From: Myxococcales bacterium
Lineage (GTDB): Bacteria; Myxococcota_A; Polyangia; Nannocystales; Nannocystaceae
Length of the DNA stretch: 64,000 nucleotides
Direction of reading: 5' to 3'
Assembly: GCA_020633295.1 (NCBI GenBank)
Contig: JACKDW010000002.1
Span: 682,001-746,000 of the forward strand
Under the pieces are notes generated by a model. The model was not told where the DNA came from, did not search any database, and saw only the letters and a list, made by a program, of their open reading frames with translations. A program made the position numbers and the translations under genes. This document shows, piece by piece, positions 45,443-57,726 of the stretch. Each line of letters opens with the position of its first letter. Position 1 is the first letter of the stretch.

Positions 45443-46735
45443 GTGTGGACGACGACGACCTACTTCGCCGAGGGCTTGCCGTGGTCGCTGCTGCATCAGG
45501 TCGTGGCCGAGTTCTTCACCGCGATCGGCCTGCCGGCGCAGCAGGTCGGCTACACCTCGGCGCTGCACATCACCGGGACGCTGAAATTCCTCTGGAGCCC
45601 GCTCGTCGACCTGTTCGCCACGCTGCGCCTGTGGATGATCGCGACGCAGGCGGCCATGGGGCTCGTCGTCGGCTACCTCGCGCTGCACGCACAGCACCTG
45701 GAGGCGCTCGGCATGGGCCGCGCGACCGACACGAGCTTCGTCTGGATCCTGCTCGTGGTCATCGGCGTGCTCAGCGCGACGCACGACATCGCCTGTGACG
45801 GCTACTACATGGACGCGCTCGACGAGGACGCGCAGGCCCGCATGTCGGGGCTGCGCGTCGCCGCGTTCCGCGTCGCCATGCTCGTCGGCAACGCCGGCCT
45901 CGTGTACGTGGGCGGGCGCTTCGGGTGGTTGGCGGGCTTCGGCTTCGCGGCGGTGATGTTCGTCGCGCTGGCGGCGTTCCATCAGCTGAAGCTCCCGCGC
46001 GGCGAGAGCGAGCGACGGCGCGAGCCGGCGGCGGACCGCGAGGACGCGCCCCAGCGCGCCGCGTCGCGACTCCGGCACGTGGCCACGGCCTACCTCAGCT
46101 TCCTCGGGCAGCGCGGCGCGCTCGTCGTGCTGCTGTTCATCACGACCTACAAGCTCGGCGACGCGCTGATGTTCAGCATGGGCAAGGTGCTGCTGCGCGA
46201 CCTCGGCGTCGGCACCGAGACGCGCGCGCTGATCAACCTCGTCTCGGTCCTCTCGATGATCGCGGGCGCGACGCTGGCGGGCGCCTGGATCGCGCGCGCC
46301 GGCCTCCGGCGCTGCCTGCTGACGATCACGCTGCTCATGGCGCTGAGCGAGCCGCTGTACCTGCTGCTCGCGGGCGCGAGGCTCCCCATGCAGCTGGCCG
46401 CCGCGTACGACGTCCCGAGCTCCGTGATCGCGCTGCTGTGGCGACCGTCGCTGCTCACGATCGCGGGCGTCCTCGCGATCGAGCAATTCGCCGGCGGGAT
46501 GGCGACCGCCGCCCAGATGATCTTCATCATGCGGCGCTGTCACCCGGACCACAAGGCCGCGCACTACGCCTTCGCCACCGCGCTCTACGCCTTCGCGCAG
46601 ATGGCGACGGGCACGTACAGCGGGCACCTCTACGAGGCCCAGGGCCCGGTGATCTACTTCGCGGTGACGTCCGTCGCGTGCATCCCCGCGCTGCTGCTCG
46701 TCAACCTCATCCCGACCGAGCGGCGCGCGGCGTGA
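45443..46735 (+). CDS. AmpG-like MFS transporter
   Basis: 430 residues from the in-frame GTG at 45443. About 12 membrane segments; the first half shows the AmpG-type pattern (YFAEGLPWSLLHQVVAEFF, LKFLWSPLVDL, ATHDIACDGYYMDAL) and the middle YKLGDALMFSMGKVLLRDLG. AmpG imports anhydromuropeptides for recycling; related proteins carry other substrates, so specificity is open. The codon bias continues upstream to about 45376, but no start exists there; the likely ATG at 45334, with a -10 box, is one base out of frame. Dropping one base near 45371 would join the two, so the N-terminus is uncertain. Confidence 0.8.
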   Translation: MWTTTTYFAEGLPWSLLHQVVAEFFTAIGLPAQQVGYTSALHITGTLKFLWSPLVDLFATLRLWMIATQAAMGLVVGYLALHAQHLEALGMGRATDTSFVWILLVVIGVLSATHDIACDGYYMDALDEDAQARMSGLRVAAFRVAMLVGNAGLVYVGGRFGWLAGFGFAAVMFVALAAFHQLKLPRGESERRREPAADREDAPQRAASRLRHVATAYLSFLGQRGALVVLLFITTYKLGDALMFSMGKVLLRDLGVGTETRALINLVSVLSMIAGATLAGAWIARAGLRRCLLTITLLMALSEPLYLLLAGARLPMQLAAAYDVPSSVIALLWRPSLLTIAGVLAIEQFAGGMATAAQMIFIMRRCHPDHKAAHYAFATALYAFAQMATGTYSGHLYEAQGPVIYFAVTSVACIPALLLVNLIPTERRAA

Positions 46736-46769
46736 ACACGACCGCGCCCGCACGCGCGCCGCTATCCGC

Positions 46770-46775
46770 TATAAC
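46770..46775 (+). promoter_or_regulatory. Predicted -10 box TATAAC of the DASS transporter gene
   Basis: TATAAC, 8 bp before the GTG at 46784. Confidence 0.45.
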
Positions 46776-46783
46776 CACGGACC

Positions 46784-48355
46784 GTGCTTGAGGCCGCAGG
46801 CGAGGAGCAGGCGATCAGCGCGGGCGAGGCCCGGTTCAACGCGCTGCGGCGGCGCGTCGGCCTGATCGCCGCGCCCGTCGGCTTCGTCGCGATGCTCGCG
46901 TGGCCGCTGCAGCTCGAGCTCGAGGCGCACCGGCTCGCCGCGATCACGCTGGCGACCGTGATCCTGTGGGTGACGGAGGCGATCCCGCTGTCGGCCGCCG
47001 CCCTGCTCGCGCCCACGCTCGCGGTCTTGATGAGCGTCGCGCCGGCCGAGGTCGCGTTCGCGCCCATGGCTCACCCGCTGATCTTCCTGTTCCTCGGCGG
47101 CTTCATGCTCGCGCGCGCGCTCTCGCTGCAAGGGCTCGATCGCCGGGCGGCGCTGTGGCTGCTGTCGCGCCGCTGGATCGCCGGCTCCCCGGCGCGCGCG
47201 CTCGTCGCGATCGCGCTGACGGGCTTCGTGTTCTCGATGTGGATCTCGAACACCGCGACCGCGGCGATGCTGGTGCCGGTCGCGACCGGGCTGTGCGCGA
47301 CGATCGCGAGCACCGCCGGCGACGAGGCCGACGGCGCGGGGCGGGACGACGAGGACGCGCCGAGCTTCCGCCGCTTCACCGAGGGCGTGCTGCTCGCGCT
47401 GGCCTACTCGTGCTCGCTCGGCGGCATGACGACGCCGATCGGCACGGCGCCCAACGTCATCGCGATCGGCATGCTCGAGGACATGGTCGGGGTCCGCGTC
47501 GACTTCTTCGCGTGGATGCGCTTCGCGCTGCCGACCGCGCTGGTCAGCATGGTCGTGGTGCTCGGCTGGGCGCTGTGGCGGTTCCGCGCGCCCGTCGAGC
47601 GCATGCGCGGGCTGACGGAGGTCGTGCAGCGACAGCTCGCGGCGCTCGGGCCGGTCACGCCCGGCGAGCGCCGCGTCAGCGTGATCTTCGGGCTGACCGT
47701 GCTCGGCTGGCTGACGCCCTCGCTGCTCCGGCTCGTCCTCGGCGAGGCGCACCCGTGGACGCGCTGGGGGCAGGTCGGGCTCGAGGAGGGCGTCGTCGCG
47801 CTGCTGGCCGCGCTCGCGCTCTCGGTGCTGCCCTCGGGCGCCGCCCGCGAGCGCGGCGGCCAGACCGAGCCGATCCCGCTGCTGCCCTGGGGCGAGGCGC
47901 TGCGCATCGACTGGGGCACGCTCTACCTGCTCGGCGGCGGGCTCGCGCTCGGCAAGCTGATGTTCTCGACCGGCCTGGCGGCGGCGCTCGCGGAGGGGAT
48001 GCTCGCGCTCGCGGGGCCGATCACCCAGCACCCCTTCGGGCTGCTGGCGATCGCGACGACCCTGATGATCGGGCTGACGGAATTCACGAGCAACACCGCG
48101 ACGACGAGCATGATGCTGCCGGTGCTGATCGCGATCGCCAGCGCGTCCGGCGTCGACCCCGTGCCGGTCGCGCTCTGCGTCACGCTCGCCGCGAGCTACG
48201 CGTTCATGCTGCCGGTCGCGACGCCGCCCAACGCGATCGTCTACGGCACGCAGCAGCTGCGGATCGACACGATGCTGCGCTTCGGCTTCGTGCTCGACAT
48301 CGCCGGCGTCGTCATCCTGCTCGGGCTCGGGTTGATCTTGATCGGCGCGTCCTGA
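46784..48355 (+). CDS. DASS-family (SLC13) anion:sodium symporter
   Basis: 523 residues with about 12-14 membrane segments. Both SNT signatures that bind substrate and sodium are present: WISNTATAAMLVPVATGL in the first half and FTSNTATTSMMLPVLIAI in the second. GGMTTPIGTAPNVIAIG and TPPNAIVYG also match. The family imports C4-dicarboxylates, citrate or sulfate with sodium at the cytoplasmic membrane; the precise solute cannot be read. The GTG start follows a TATAAC box and lies 49 bp after the MFS gene, so it may have its own promoter. Confidence 0.92.
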   Translation: MLEAAGEEQAISAGEARFNALRRRVGLIAAPVGFVAMLAWPLQLELEAHRLAAITLATVILWVTEAIPLSAAALLAPTLAVLMSVAPAEVAFAPMAHPLIFLFLGGFMLARALSLQGLDRRAALWLLSRRWIAGSPARALVAIALTGFVFSMWISNTATAAMLVPVATGLCATIASTAGDEADGAGRDDEDAPSFRRFTEGVLLALAYSCSLGGMTTPIGTAPNVIAIGMLEDMVGVRVDFFAWMRFALPTALVSMVVVLGWALWRFRAPVERMRGLTEVVQRQLAALGPVTPGERRVSVIFGLTVLGWLTPSLLRLVLGEAHPWTRWGQVGLEEGVVALLAALALSVLPSGAARERGGQTEPIPLLPWGEALRIDWGTLYLLGGGLALGKLMFSTGLAAALAEGMLALAGPITQHPFGLLAIATTLMIGLTEFTSNTATTSMMLPVLIAIASASGVDPVPVALCVTLAASYAFMLPVATPPNAIVYGTQQLRIDTMLRFGFVLDIAGVVILLGLGLILIGAS

Positions 48356-48460
48356 CCGGCGGGTTGCACCGGCGGGTCGTGAGCGCGACCGCGTGATTGA
48401 AGTCGCGCAGGCGAGCGCCTGTCTCGAGGAACAAGCGTGGGCCGCCGCCGCGTATACGGC

Positions 48461-48466
48461 TACCCT
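48461..48466 (+). promoter_or_regulatory. Predicted -10 box TACCCT of the MATE-like gene
   Basis: TACCCT, 8 bp before the GTG at 48475. Confidence 0.5.
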
Positions 48467-48474
48467 CCGCGACC

Positions 48475-49806
48475 GTGGACCGCGACGAGACACAGCCCGC
48501 GCCCGCGCCCCTGACCTTCGGGCTGATCGCGCGCGCCTGGTGGCCGCTGGCGATGAGCTGGCTGCTGATGTCGTTCGAGCAGCCGGCGGTCGCGATCGTC
48601 GTCGCGCGCCTGCACGCGCCGAAGGTCAACCTCGCCGCCTGGGGCGGCGTCGTGTTCCCGCTCGCGCTCGTGATCGAGGCGCCCATCATCATGATGCTCG
48701 CGGCCTCGACCGCGCTCAGCAAGGACCGCGCCTCGTACCTCGCGCTGCGCCGCTTCGCGCACACGGCCGGCGCGCTGCTGACCGCGCTGCACGTGCTGCT
48801 CGCGTTCACGCCGCTGTACGACGCGCTCGTCCGCGGGCTGCTCGAGGTCCCGGAGGAGGTCGTCGAGCCCGCGCGGCTCGGGCTCATGCTCATGACGCCG
48901 TGGACCTGGGCGATCGCGTATCGACGCTTCGTCCAGGGCGCGCTGATCCGGTTCGGGTACTCGCGGGCGGTCGGCGTCGGCACGGCGCTGCGGCTGCTGA
49001 CAAGCGGCTCGATCCTGCTGCTGGGGTGGCTGTTCGAACCCTTCGCGGGCATCGTCGTCGCGGGGCTGGCGATCGCGGCCGGCGTGATCGCCGAGGCGAT
49101 CTACGCCCACCTGCGCGTGCGACCGCTGCTCGCGAGCCCGCACGAGCTCGGCGTCGACCGCGGCGAGGCGCCGCTGCGCGGCTGGGCGTTCTTCTCGTTC
49201 TACTTCCCGCTCTCGATGACGCCGGTCGTCGGCCTGCTCGCGCAGCCGATCGGCAGCGCCGCGATCAGCCGGATGCCGCTGCCGCTCGAGTCGCTCGCGG
49301 TCTGGCCGATCGTCAGCGGGCTCGTGTTCGTGCTCCAGGCCAGCGGTCTGGCGCTGAACGAGGTCGTGGTCGCGCAGCTCGGTCGACCCGACGCGCGGCG
49401 GCTGCTGACCCGCTTCTCGCTGCTGGTCGCCGGGGGGATGCTCGCGCTGCACCTCGCGCTCGTGCTCACGCCCGGGGCGCGCGCGTGGTTCGGCACGGTC
49501 AACCAGCTGAACCCGACGCTCGCGGCCATGGGCGTCGCCGGCTTCGCGCTCGCGCTGCCGATCCCGGCGCTGCGCGCCGTCACCAGCTGGTATCAGGGCG
49601 TGCTCGTGCACGCGCGGGCGACCCGCGCGATCACGGAGTCCGTGCTGCTGTTCCTGCTCGTCGCGGCGATCGTGTTGATCGTGGGCGTCTCGCTCGGCAC
49701 GGTCGACGGCGTGACGGTCGGCTTCGCGGCGTTCTCGCTGGGCTTCATGGCCCAGGCGCTGTGGCAGTGGCTGCGCGCGCGCCCGCACCTGCGCGCGCTG
49801 GCCTGA
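48475..49806 (+). CDS. MATE/ANK-like multi-pass transporter
   Basis: 443 residues with about 12 membrane segments in two halves (for example WWPLAMSWLLMSFEQPAVAIVV at the start of the first, FFSFYFPLSMTPVVGLLAQPI at the start of the second). This pseudo-twofold layout is the MOP superfamily (MATE and related). The RFVQGALIRFGYSRAVGVGTALRL segment is more like the ANK/progressive-ankylosis-type members than classic drug MATEs. The substrate is unknown. The GTG start is defined by TACCCT 8 bp upstream; the frame extends a further 78 bp but without protein-like sequence. Confidence 0.75.
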   Translation: MDRDETQPAPAPLTFGLIARAWWPLAMSWLLMSFEQPAVAIVVARLHAPKVNLAAWGGVVFPLALVIEAPIIMMLAASTALSKDRASYLALRRFAHTAGALLTALHVLLAFTPLYDALVRGLLEVPEEVVEPARLGLMLMTPWTWAIAYRRFVQGALIRFGYSRAVGVGTALRLLTSGSILLLGWLFEPFAGIVVAGLAIAAGVIAEAIYAHLRVRPLLASPHELGVDRGEAPLRGWAFFSFYFPLSMTPVVGLLAQPIGSAAISRMPLPLESLAVWPIVSGLVFVLQASGLALNEVVVAQLGRPDARRLLTRFSLLVAGGMLALHLALVLTPGARAWFGTVNQLNPTLAAMGVAGFALALPIPALRAVTSWYQGVLVHARATRAITESVLLFLLVAAIVLIVGVSLGTVDGVTVGFAAFSLGFMAQALWQWLRARPHLRALA

Positions 49807-49948
49807 GGCGTCGCTCCGACCGAGGTCCGTGACGCCGGAGCGTGACCTACGGGACATGCCGTGGTCGCGCGCGGACGGAGCGCGCCGCCCCTCGCGACGC
49901 CGCGTGACACCCGGATAACCTCGGCGAGGCGGCGGCGCGAGTCGACGA

Positions 49949-50470
49949 TCACGCGCCCGACATCCAGCGGCCCAGGCGGCTGCGGACCAGGAGCGCGGCC
50001 GCGTAGTGCTCGCGCGTCTGCGGGCGCTTGAGCTGCAAGATCCGGGGGAACACCAAGTCGGCGGGCATCGCCCAGCAGTCGTCCGGCATGCGCTCGAGGC
50101 ACACACCCACGGCGTCCGCCCACCCCAGGATGTAGGCGCGCAGCCGCTGGGGCGGCGTGGCGATGAGCTCCCGGAGGACGATGACCGCGTCCTGCTCGCG
50201 GATGTCGACGATGCTGCGGGCGCCGTCCCCCCGCGGGCCGTCCCAGCAAATCAGGCGCAGCGTCGTCCGCACGTGCCCGTGCTCTCGCCAGGTCCACGGC
50301 GGATCATCCTCGGCGCTCGCGCCCATACGCGAGAGCGCGACGAGCTCCCGCGCGCCGCCCTGGATCGGCGACGCCTCGCGCAGCGCCGACTCGATCGCCG
50401 CGAGCGCGCGCTCGCCGTGCGCCTGGTCGCCGTGCTCCGGATGGTCGGCCTGCTGCTGCGCGCGCGTCAC
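49949..50470 (-). CDS. Hypothetical protein
   Basis: 173 residues, soluble, no signal peptide or membrane segment. The N-terminal ~35 residues are Gln/His/Ala-rich; the middle (WTWREHGHVRTTLRLICWDGP) and C-terminal helical part (ATPPQRLRAYILGWADAVGVCLERMPDDCWAMPADLVFPRILQL) carry several Trp and Cys. I do not recognise it. Codon bias matches the genome, and the GTG lies 6 bp after TATCGT on the minus strand, so it is probably real. It is divergent from the globin gene. Confidence 0.65.
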   Translation of the reverse strand: MTRAQQQADHPEHGDQAHGERALAAIESALREASPIQGGARELVALSRMGASAEDDPPWTWREHGHVRTTLRLICWDGPRGDGARSIVDIREQDAVIVLRELIATPPQRLRAYILGWADAVGVCLERMPDDCWAMPADLVFPRILQLKRPQTREHYAAALLVRSRLGRWMSGA

Positions 50471-50476
50471 CGGTGC

Positions 50477-50482
50477 ACGATA
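50477..50482 (-). promoter_or_regulatory. Predicted -10 box TATCGT
   Basis: TATCGT on the minus strand, 6 bp before the GTG at 50470. Confidence 0.45.
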
Positions 50483-50604
50483 CCGCGAGTCCGCGCGCGC
50501 GATCGAGCGCGACGAGGGGCGCGGCCAGCGGCCGTGATATCCTGACGCTCGATCCTGCGTTCTCCGCTGGAGTCAATACGCACACGCTGCGAGAGGGGCT
50601 GACG

Positions 50605-50973
50605 ATGTCCGAGTCTATCTACGAGAAGTACGGGTTCGAGGCGATCAGCAAGGCCGTGCACGACTTCTACAGCCGTGTGCTCAAGTCGGAGACCGCGGCG
50701 CCGTACTTCGACGGCTACAACATGGCCCGCATCATTCAGCACCAGACGCAGTTCATCTGCATGCTGCTGGGCGGCCCCGCCAACTACCGCGGCAAGGAGC
50801 TCGAGATGGCCCACCGCAACCTCAGGATCTCGGGCGACGCCTTCGAAGAGGTCGGCGAGCTGCTCGACGAGACGCTCGAGGACCACGGCTTCACCGACGA
50901 GGAGCGCGAGTTCGTGATGTCGAAGGTCGCGGGGACGCGCGGCGTGATCGTCCGCGAAGGGGCGGCCGAGTGA
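50605..50973 (+). CDS. Truncated hemoglobin (group I-like)
   Basis: 122 residues, the length of a group I truncated globin. SIYEKYGFEAISKAVHDFYSRVL gives helices A-B with a B10 Tyr (Tyr22); DGYNMARIIQHQTQFICMLLGGPANYRGKELEMAHRNLRI covers CD-E-F with the proximal heme ligand His70. It should bind O2, NO or CO in the cytoplasm. The start has a GAGAGGGG ribosome-binding site, and a TATCCT box at about 50536 would give a leader near 60 nt. Its stop overlaps the GTG of the cyclase gene, which points to a joint gas-sensing function. Confidence 0.9.
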   Translation: MSESIYEKYGFEAISKAVHDFYSRVLKSETAAPYFDGYNMARIIQHQTQFICMLLGGPANYRGKELEMAHRNLRISGDAFEEVGELLDETLEDHGFTDEEREFVMSKVAGTRGVIVREGAAE

Positions 50974-52334
50974 GCGAGGAGGCGGGCGTCGACGCGAGCG
51001 CGCTGCCCCCCTTCGACCTGCTGTGCGAGGACGGGCTCGCGCTGTGCTCGCCGGAGCTGCGCCTGCTGTACGCGAACGCGACCTTCCGCGAGTGGTTCGG
51101 GATCGAGGACGACGAGCCCGGCGCGCTGATCGATCAGCCGGTGACCGCGATCCCGCGGGCGCGCGTGCTCAAGCGCCTCGGGCGGCGCGGCTACTACGAC
51201 CTCGACCTCGAGCTCGGCGAGGCCGAGGCGAGCCAGGGGCACAGGGCCGGGCAACCGGCGCTGGTCACCCTGGCGTTCCGCGCGATCCGGTGGCAGGACC
51301 GCGACCTCATCCGCGTGCACGTCCGCGACAACACGCGGCTCAAGGAGAAAGAGGCGATCATCCAGAGCCACACGAAGATGCTGGAGCGGAGCAACCGCGA
51401 GCTGCAGCGCAAGACCCGGCTGCTCGAGGAGAAGAACGACCAGCTCACGGCGCTCTCGTCGAAGCTCGGCAAGTACCTCTCGCCGCAGGTCTACCAGTCG
51501 ATCTTCACGGGCGAGAACCAGGTCAAGGTGGAGACGTATCGCAAGAAGCTCACCGTGTTCTTCTCGGACATCCAGGGCTTCACCGAGCTGACCGACAGCC
51601 TCGAGCCCGAGCTGCTCGCCAGCGTGCTCAACCACTACCTGCAGGAGATGTCGGAGATCGCCCACCGCTACGGGGGCACGGTCGACAAGTTCATCGGCGA
51701 CGGCATCCTGATCTTCTTCGGCGACCCGAAGAGCAAGGGCGAGAAGGAAGACGCGCTCGCGGCCGTGCTCATGGCGCTCGAGATGCGCGAGCGCGTCGCG
51801 TCGCTGCGCGGCTACTGGCGCGGGCTCGGGGTCACGAAGCCGCTGCGCGTGCGCATGGGCATCAACTCGGGCTTCTGCACGGTCGGCAACTTCGGCAGCG
51901 ACAAGCGCATGGAGTACACGGTCGTCGGCGGGCACGTGAACCTCGCCAGCCGGCTCGAGACGGTCGCGGAGGCCGACGAGATCCTGATCTCCGAGCAGAC
52001 CCACGCGCTGCTCGACGACAAGTTCGAGTGCGTCGACCTCGGGATGCGCCAGCTCAAGGGCATCTCCCACGAGGTCCGCATCTACAGCGTGACGAGCTAC
52101 AACTACGAGCACCTGCGCGCGCGCGACACCCGGATGGCCGAGCAATTCGAGGGCTTCTCGCTGACGCTGGACCTCGCGCAGACGGACACGGAGCGCGCGC
52201 TGCATACGCTGCGCTCGCTGATCGCGAAGCTCGAGCTCGAGATGCTGACGCCGAAGGGGCCCGCGAGCCCCGAGACGACGACGAGCGCGCCCACGGCGGA
52301 CGCGACGACGAGCGAGCCCACGAGCGCGGAGTGA
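50970..52334 (+). CDS. PAS-linked class III adenylate cyclase
   Basis: 454 residues. PAS-like domain at about 13-122, coiled linker at 123-165, class III catalytic domain at about 190-350. Catalytic residues are complete: metal-binding Asp200 (FFSDIQGFTE) and Asp244 (DKFIGDGILIFFG), substrate-binding Lys240 and Thr317 (EYTVVGG), transition-state Asn324 and Arg328 (GHVNLASRLE). Lys plus Thr predicts ATP, hence cAMP. The C-terminal ~40 residues are Thr/Ala-rich. The GTG overlaps the globin stop by GTGA, so the two proteins are made together; direct heme-to-PAS signalling is an inference. Confidence 0.92.
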   Translation: MSEEAGVDASALPPFDLLCEDGLALCSPELRLLYANATFREWFGIEDDEPGALIDQPVTAIPRARVLKRLGRRGYYDLDLELGEAEASQGHRAGQPALVTLAFRAIRWQDRDLIRVHVRDNTRLKEKEAIIQSHTKMLERSNRELQRKTRLLEEKNDQLTALSSKLGKYLSPQVYQSIFTGENQVKVETYRKKLTVFFSDIQGFTELTDSLEPELLASVLNHYLQEMSEIAHRYGGTVDKFIGDGILIFFGDPKSKGEKEDALAAVLMALEMRERVASLRGYWRGLGVTKPLRVRMGINSGFCTVGNFGSDKRMEYTVVGGHVNLASRLETVAEADEILISEQTHALLDDKFECVDLGMRQLKGISHEVRIYSVTSYNYEHLRARDTRMAEQFEGFSLTLDLAQTDTERALHTLRSLIAKLELEMLTPKGPASPETTTSAPTADATTSEPTSAE

Positions 52335-52344
52335 CGCCGGGGCG

Positions 52345-53046
<702 letters not shown>

Positions 53047-53135
53047 GGCGTCCCGTGAAGTAACGAGCGCGCCCGAATCGATCGCCTGGGCTCGAGAATT
53101 TCGGAGGGCGCGCGGCTCCGCGCAGCTCCGCGCGC

Positions 53136-55729
53136 TCACTCGCCGATCGCGACCACGCGCACGAGCGGCCCCTCCGGCTGCAGGACCCCGCGCAGGTCGA
53201 TCTCGCCGGTGATCGCCCACAGGCTCTCCTCCTCGCGGTCGACGAGCACCTGGCGCACGGACCAGACGCGCTCGGACTCGAGCCGCAGCGTCGTGTGCAC
53301 CGGGTAGCGCGCGGCGTGATCGAAGCGCAGCTCGCCGTGCTCCTCGTGGAAGCCGGCGAGCGCGGCTTCGAAGCGCTCGGGCGACCACGGGTCGTCCTCG
53401 TCCTGGGCGACGCAGGCGGCCGCGTCCTCGTAGTCGCGCTCGGCCAGCGCGCGCACGAGCGCGTGCAGCTCGGCGCGCGCGCGCGCGAGGAAGGCCTTGC
53501 GGTCGGCGGCGATGTCGACGGGCTGCGGCGGCGCGTCGTCCTCGTCCGTCGTCGCGGCGGGGTTGCGCATGGACTCCCACTCGCTGACGAGGCTCGAGTC
53601 GACGTGCGCGAGCGTGGCGCGCAGGTACGCGGCGGCGTCGAGCACGTCGTCGGACTTGTACTGCTCGGGGACGTTCTGCACGAGCACCTTGTAGGCGCGC
53701 GTCAGGTAGCGCAGCAGCACGCCCTCGCCGCGCGCGAGGTTGTACTCGTTGACGTACTCGTTGAAGCTGCAGTAGCGCTCGTACATCTCGCGCGCGACGC
53801 TCTTGGGGCGCACGTTGTCGCGCTCGAGCCAGGGGTGCCGCGCGCGGTAGTCGTCGAAGGTCCGGAACACGAACTCGGCCAGCGGCTTCGGGTACGAGAT
53901 CGTCTCGAGCTTGGCCATGCGCTCCTCGTACTCGAGGCCCGCCGCCTTCATCTCGGCGACCGCGTCGCCCTTGGCCTTCTTCTCCTGGGCCACCAAGATC
54001 GCGCGCGGCGACTCGAGGATCGCCTCGACCAGGCTCAGCACCTGCAGCGCGTAGTCGTCGGCGTTGGGGTCGAGCATGAACAGCGCGTCGAGCAGGTACA
54101 GCGAGAGCGACTGGTTGAGCGAGAAGTCGCGCTGGAGCTCCTCGCTGACCCGGACGACGCGGCCGGCGGCGCCCGGGCGCGGCGGCGCGACCGTGATCAC
54201 GCCGCCGCCGTGCAGCGCACGAAACAGCTCGGCGGCCCGCCGGCGCAGGCGCGTCTTGCCGCCGGAGCGCTCGTGCGAGCGCGCGATCAGCCGGATCAGG
54301 CGCCCGTAGCCGCCGCCGGGCTCGGACCAGCTGGCCTCCGACTGCAGCAGGTTGAGCAGCATCCCGTGGGTGACCTCGAAGCGCGACTCGAGCGGCTCGG
54401 GGTCGCGCTCGATCAGGCGCTCGAAGGTCGACTCGTCCCAGGGCACGTAGCCGCGCTCGGGCGGCTTGCGGCGCACGAACTTGCGCTTGCGCCCCTTGGA
54501 CGCGTCGGCGGCCGCCTTGGCCGCGAGCCGCTTGTTCTCGATGACGTGCTCGGGCGCCTGGCACACGACCCAGCCGCGCTCGTCGAAGCCCTTGCGCCCG
54601 GCCCGGCCGGAGATCTGCTTGAAGTCGCGGATGCTGAGGAGCTTGGTCGACTCGCCGTCGTACTTGCACAGCTTGCTGAACAAGACGGTGCGGATCGGGA
54701 TGTTGACGCCGACGCCGAGCGTGTCGGTGCCGCAGATGATCTTGAGCAGGCCGCGCTGCGCGAGCTGCTCGACGCGCAGGCGGTACTTGGGCAGCAGGCC
54801 GGCGTGGTGCACGGCGACGCCGTGGCGCAGGAAGCCGGCGATCTCCTTGCCGTAGGGCGTGTCGAAGCGGACGCCGACGAGCGCGTCCGCGATCCCGCGC
54901 TTGTCCTCCTTGTCCAAGATCTTCACGCTCATCAGGCTGCGGGCCTGCTCGGCGCACTCGCGCTGCGTGAAGTTGACGACGTAGATCGGCGCGCGATCGA
55001 GGCGCAGCAGCTCGTCGATCGTCTCGTGGATCGGCGTCATGCGGTAGCTGAACTCGAGCGGCACGGGGCGCTCGCCGGAGCGCACGACCACGACGTCGCG
55101 GCCGGTCCGCTTCTTGATCGCGCGCTCGACCCGGTCGGTCGCGCCGAGCGTCGCCGACATCAGCATGAAGGTCGCGTGCGGCAGGCCGAGCAGCGGCAGC
55201 TGCCAGGCGACGCCGCGGTCCTTGTCGGCGTAGTAGTGGAACTCGTCCATCACGACGTCGTCGACGTCGGCCCGCTCGCCCTCGCGCAGGACGATGTTGG
55301 CGAGGATCTCGGCGGTGCAGCAGACGATCGGCGCGCGGTGGTTGACGCTCGCGTCGCCGGTCAGCATGCCGACCTGGTCGGCGCCGAACAGGCGACAGAG
55401 CGCGAAGAACTTCTCGCTGACGAGCGCCTTGATCGGGCTCGTGTAGTACGAGCGGCGCCCGAGCGTGAGCGCGCGCAGGTGCAGCGCGATCGCGACGAGC
55501 GACTTGCCCGAGCCCGTCGGCGTGTTGAGGATCAGGTGGCGGCCGCCCATGACCTCCAAGACCGCCTCCTCCTGGGCCGCGTAGAGCTCGACGCCGCGCT
55601 CGCTGACCCACTCGAGGAAGCCCTCGAGGATGTCGTCCTCGAGCACCTCGCCGCCCCCGGCCTGCTCGCGCAGGCGCGCGGCGAGGGCCCCGAGCGCGCC
55701 GTCACCAGGCCCGACGACCGGCGCCACGC

Positions 55730-55733
<4 letters not shown>
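53136..55733 (-). CDS. Ski2-like DEAD/DExH helicase with C-terminal DUF3516
   Basis: 865 residues. RecA-like domains: Walker A NTPTGSGKSLVA near residue 70, DEFH box VVMDEFHYYADKD, SAT motif MLMSATLG, and motif VI QISGRAGRKGFD. The long C-terminal half matches the DUF3516 region found with such helicases in actinobacteria and myxobacteria. It should remodel RNA or RNP with ATP; the target is unknown. The GTG start overlaps the upstream M49 peptidase stop by GTGA. An actin/RNA exosome-like partner is not visible, so the Ski2 comparison covers the motor only. Confidence 0.92.
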
Positions 55734-57598
<1,865 letters not shown>

Positions 57599-57710
57599 CC
57601 TGCGCTGCGTCTCCTGCTCGCCGTCTGGCGGCGACGGCACCGCATCACGAACCCGCGAGGATTGCAAGGCCCCGAGCGGCCGCGACGCTGACAGGGCCAC
57701 GACGTGCGGT

Positions 57711-57716
57711 TATGCT
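57711..57716 (+). promoter_or_regulatory. Predicted -10 box TATGCT of hpt
   Basis: TATGCT, 10 bp before the ATG at 57727. It contains the earlier in-frame ATG, so that codon is an unlikely start. Confidence 0.45.
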
Positions 57717-57726
57717 CGCCGCCTCC

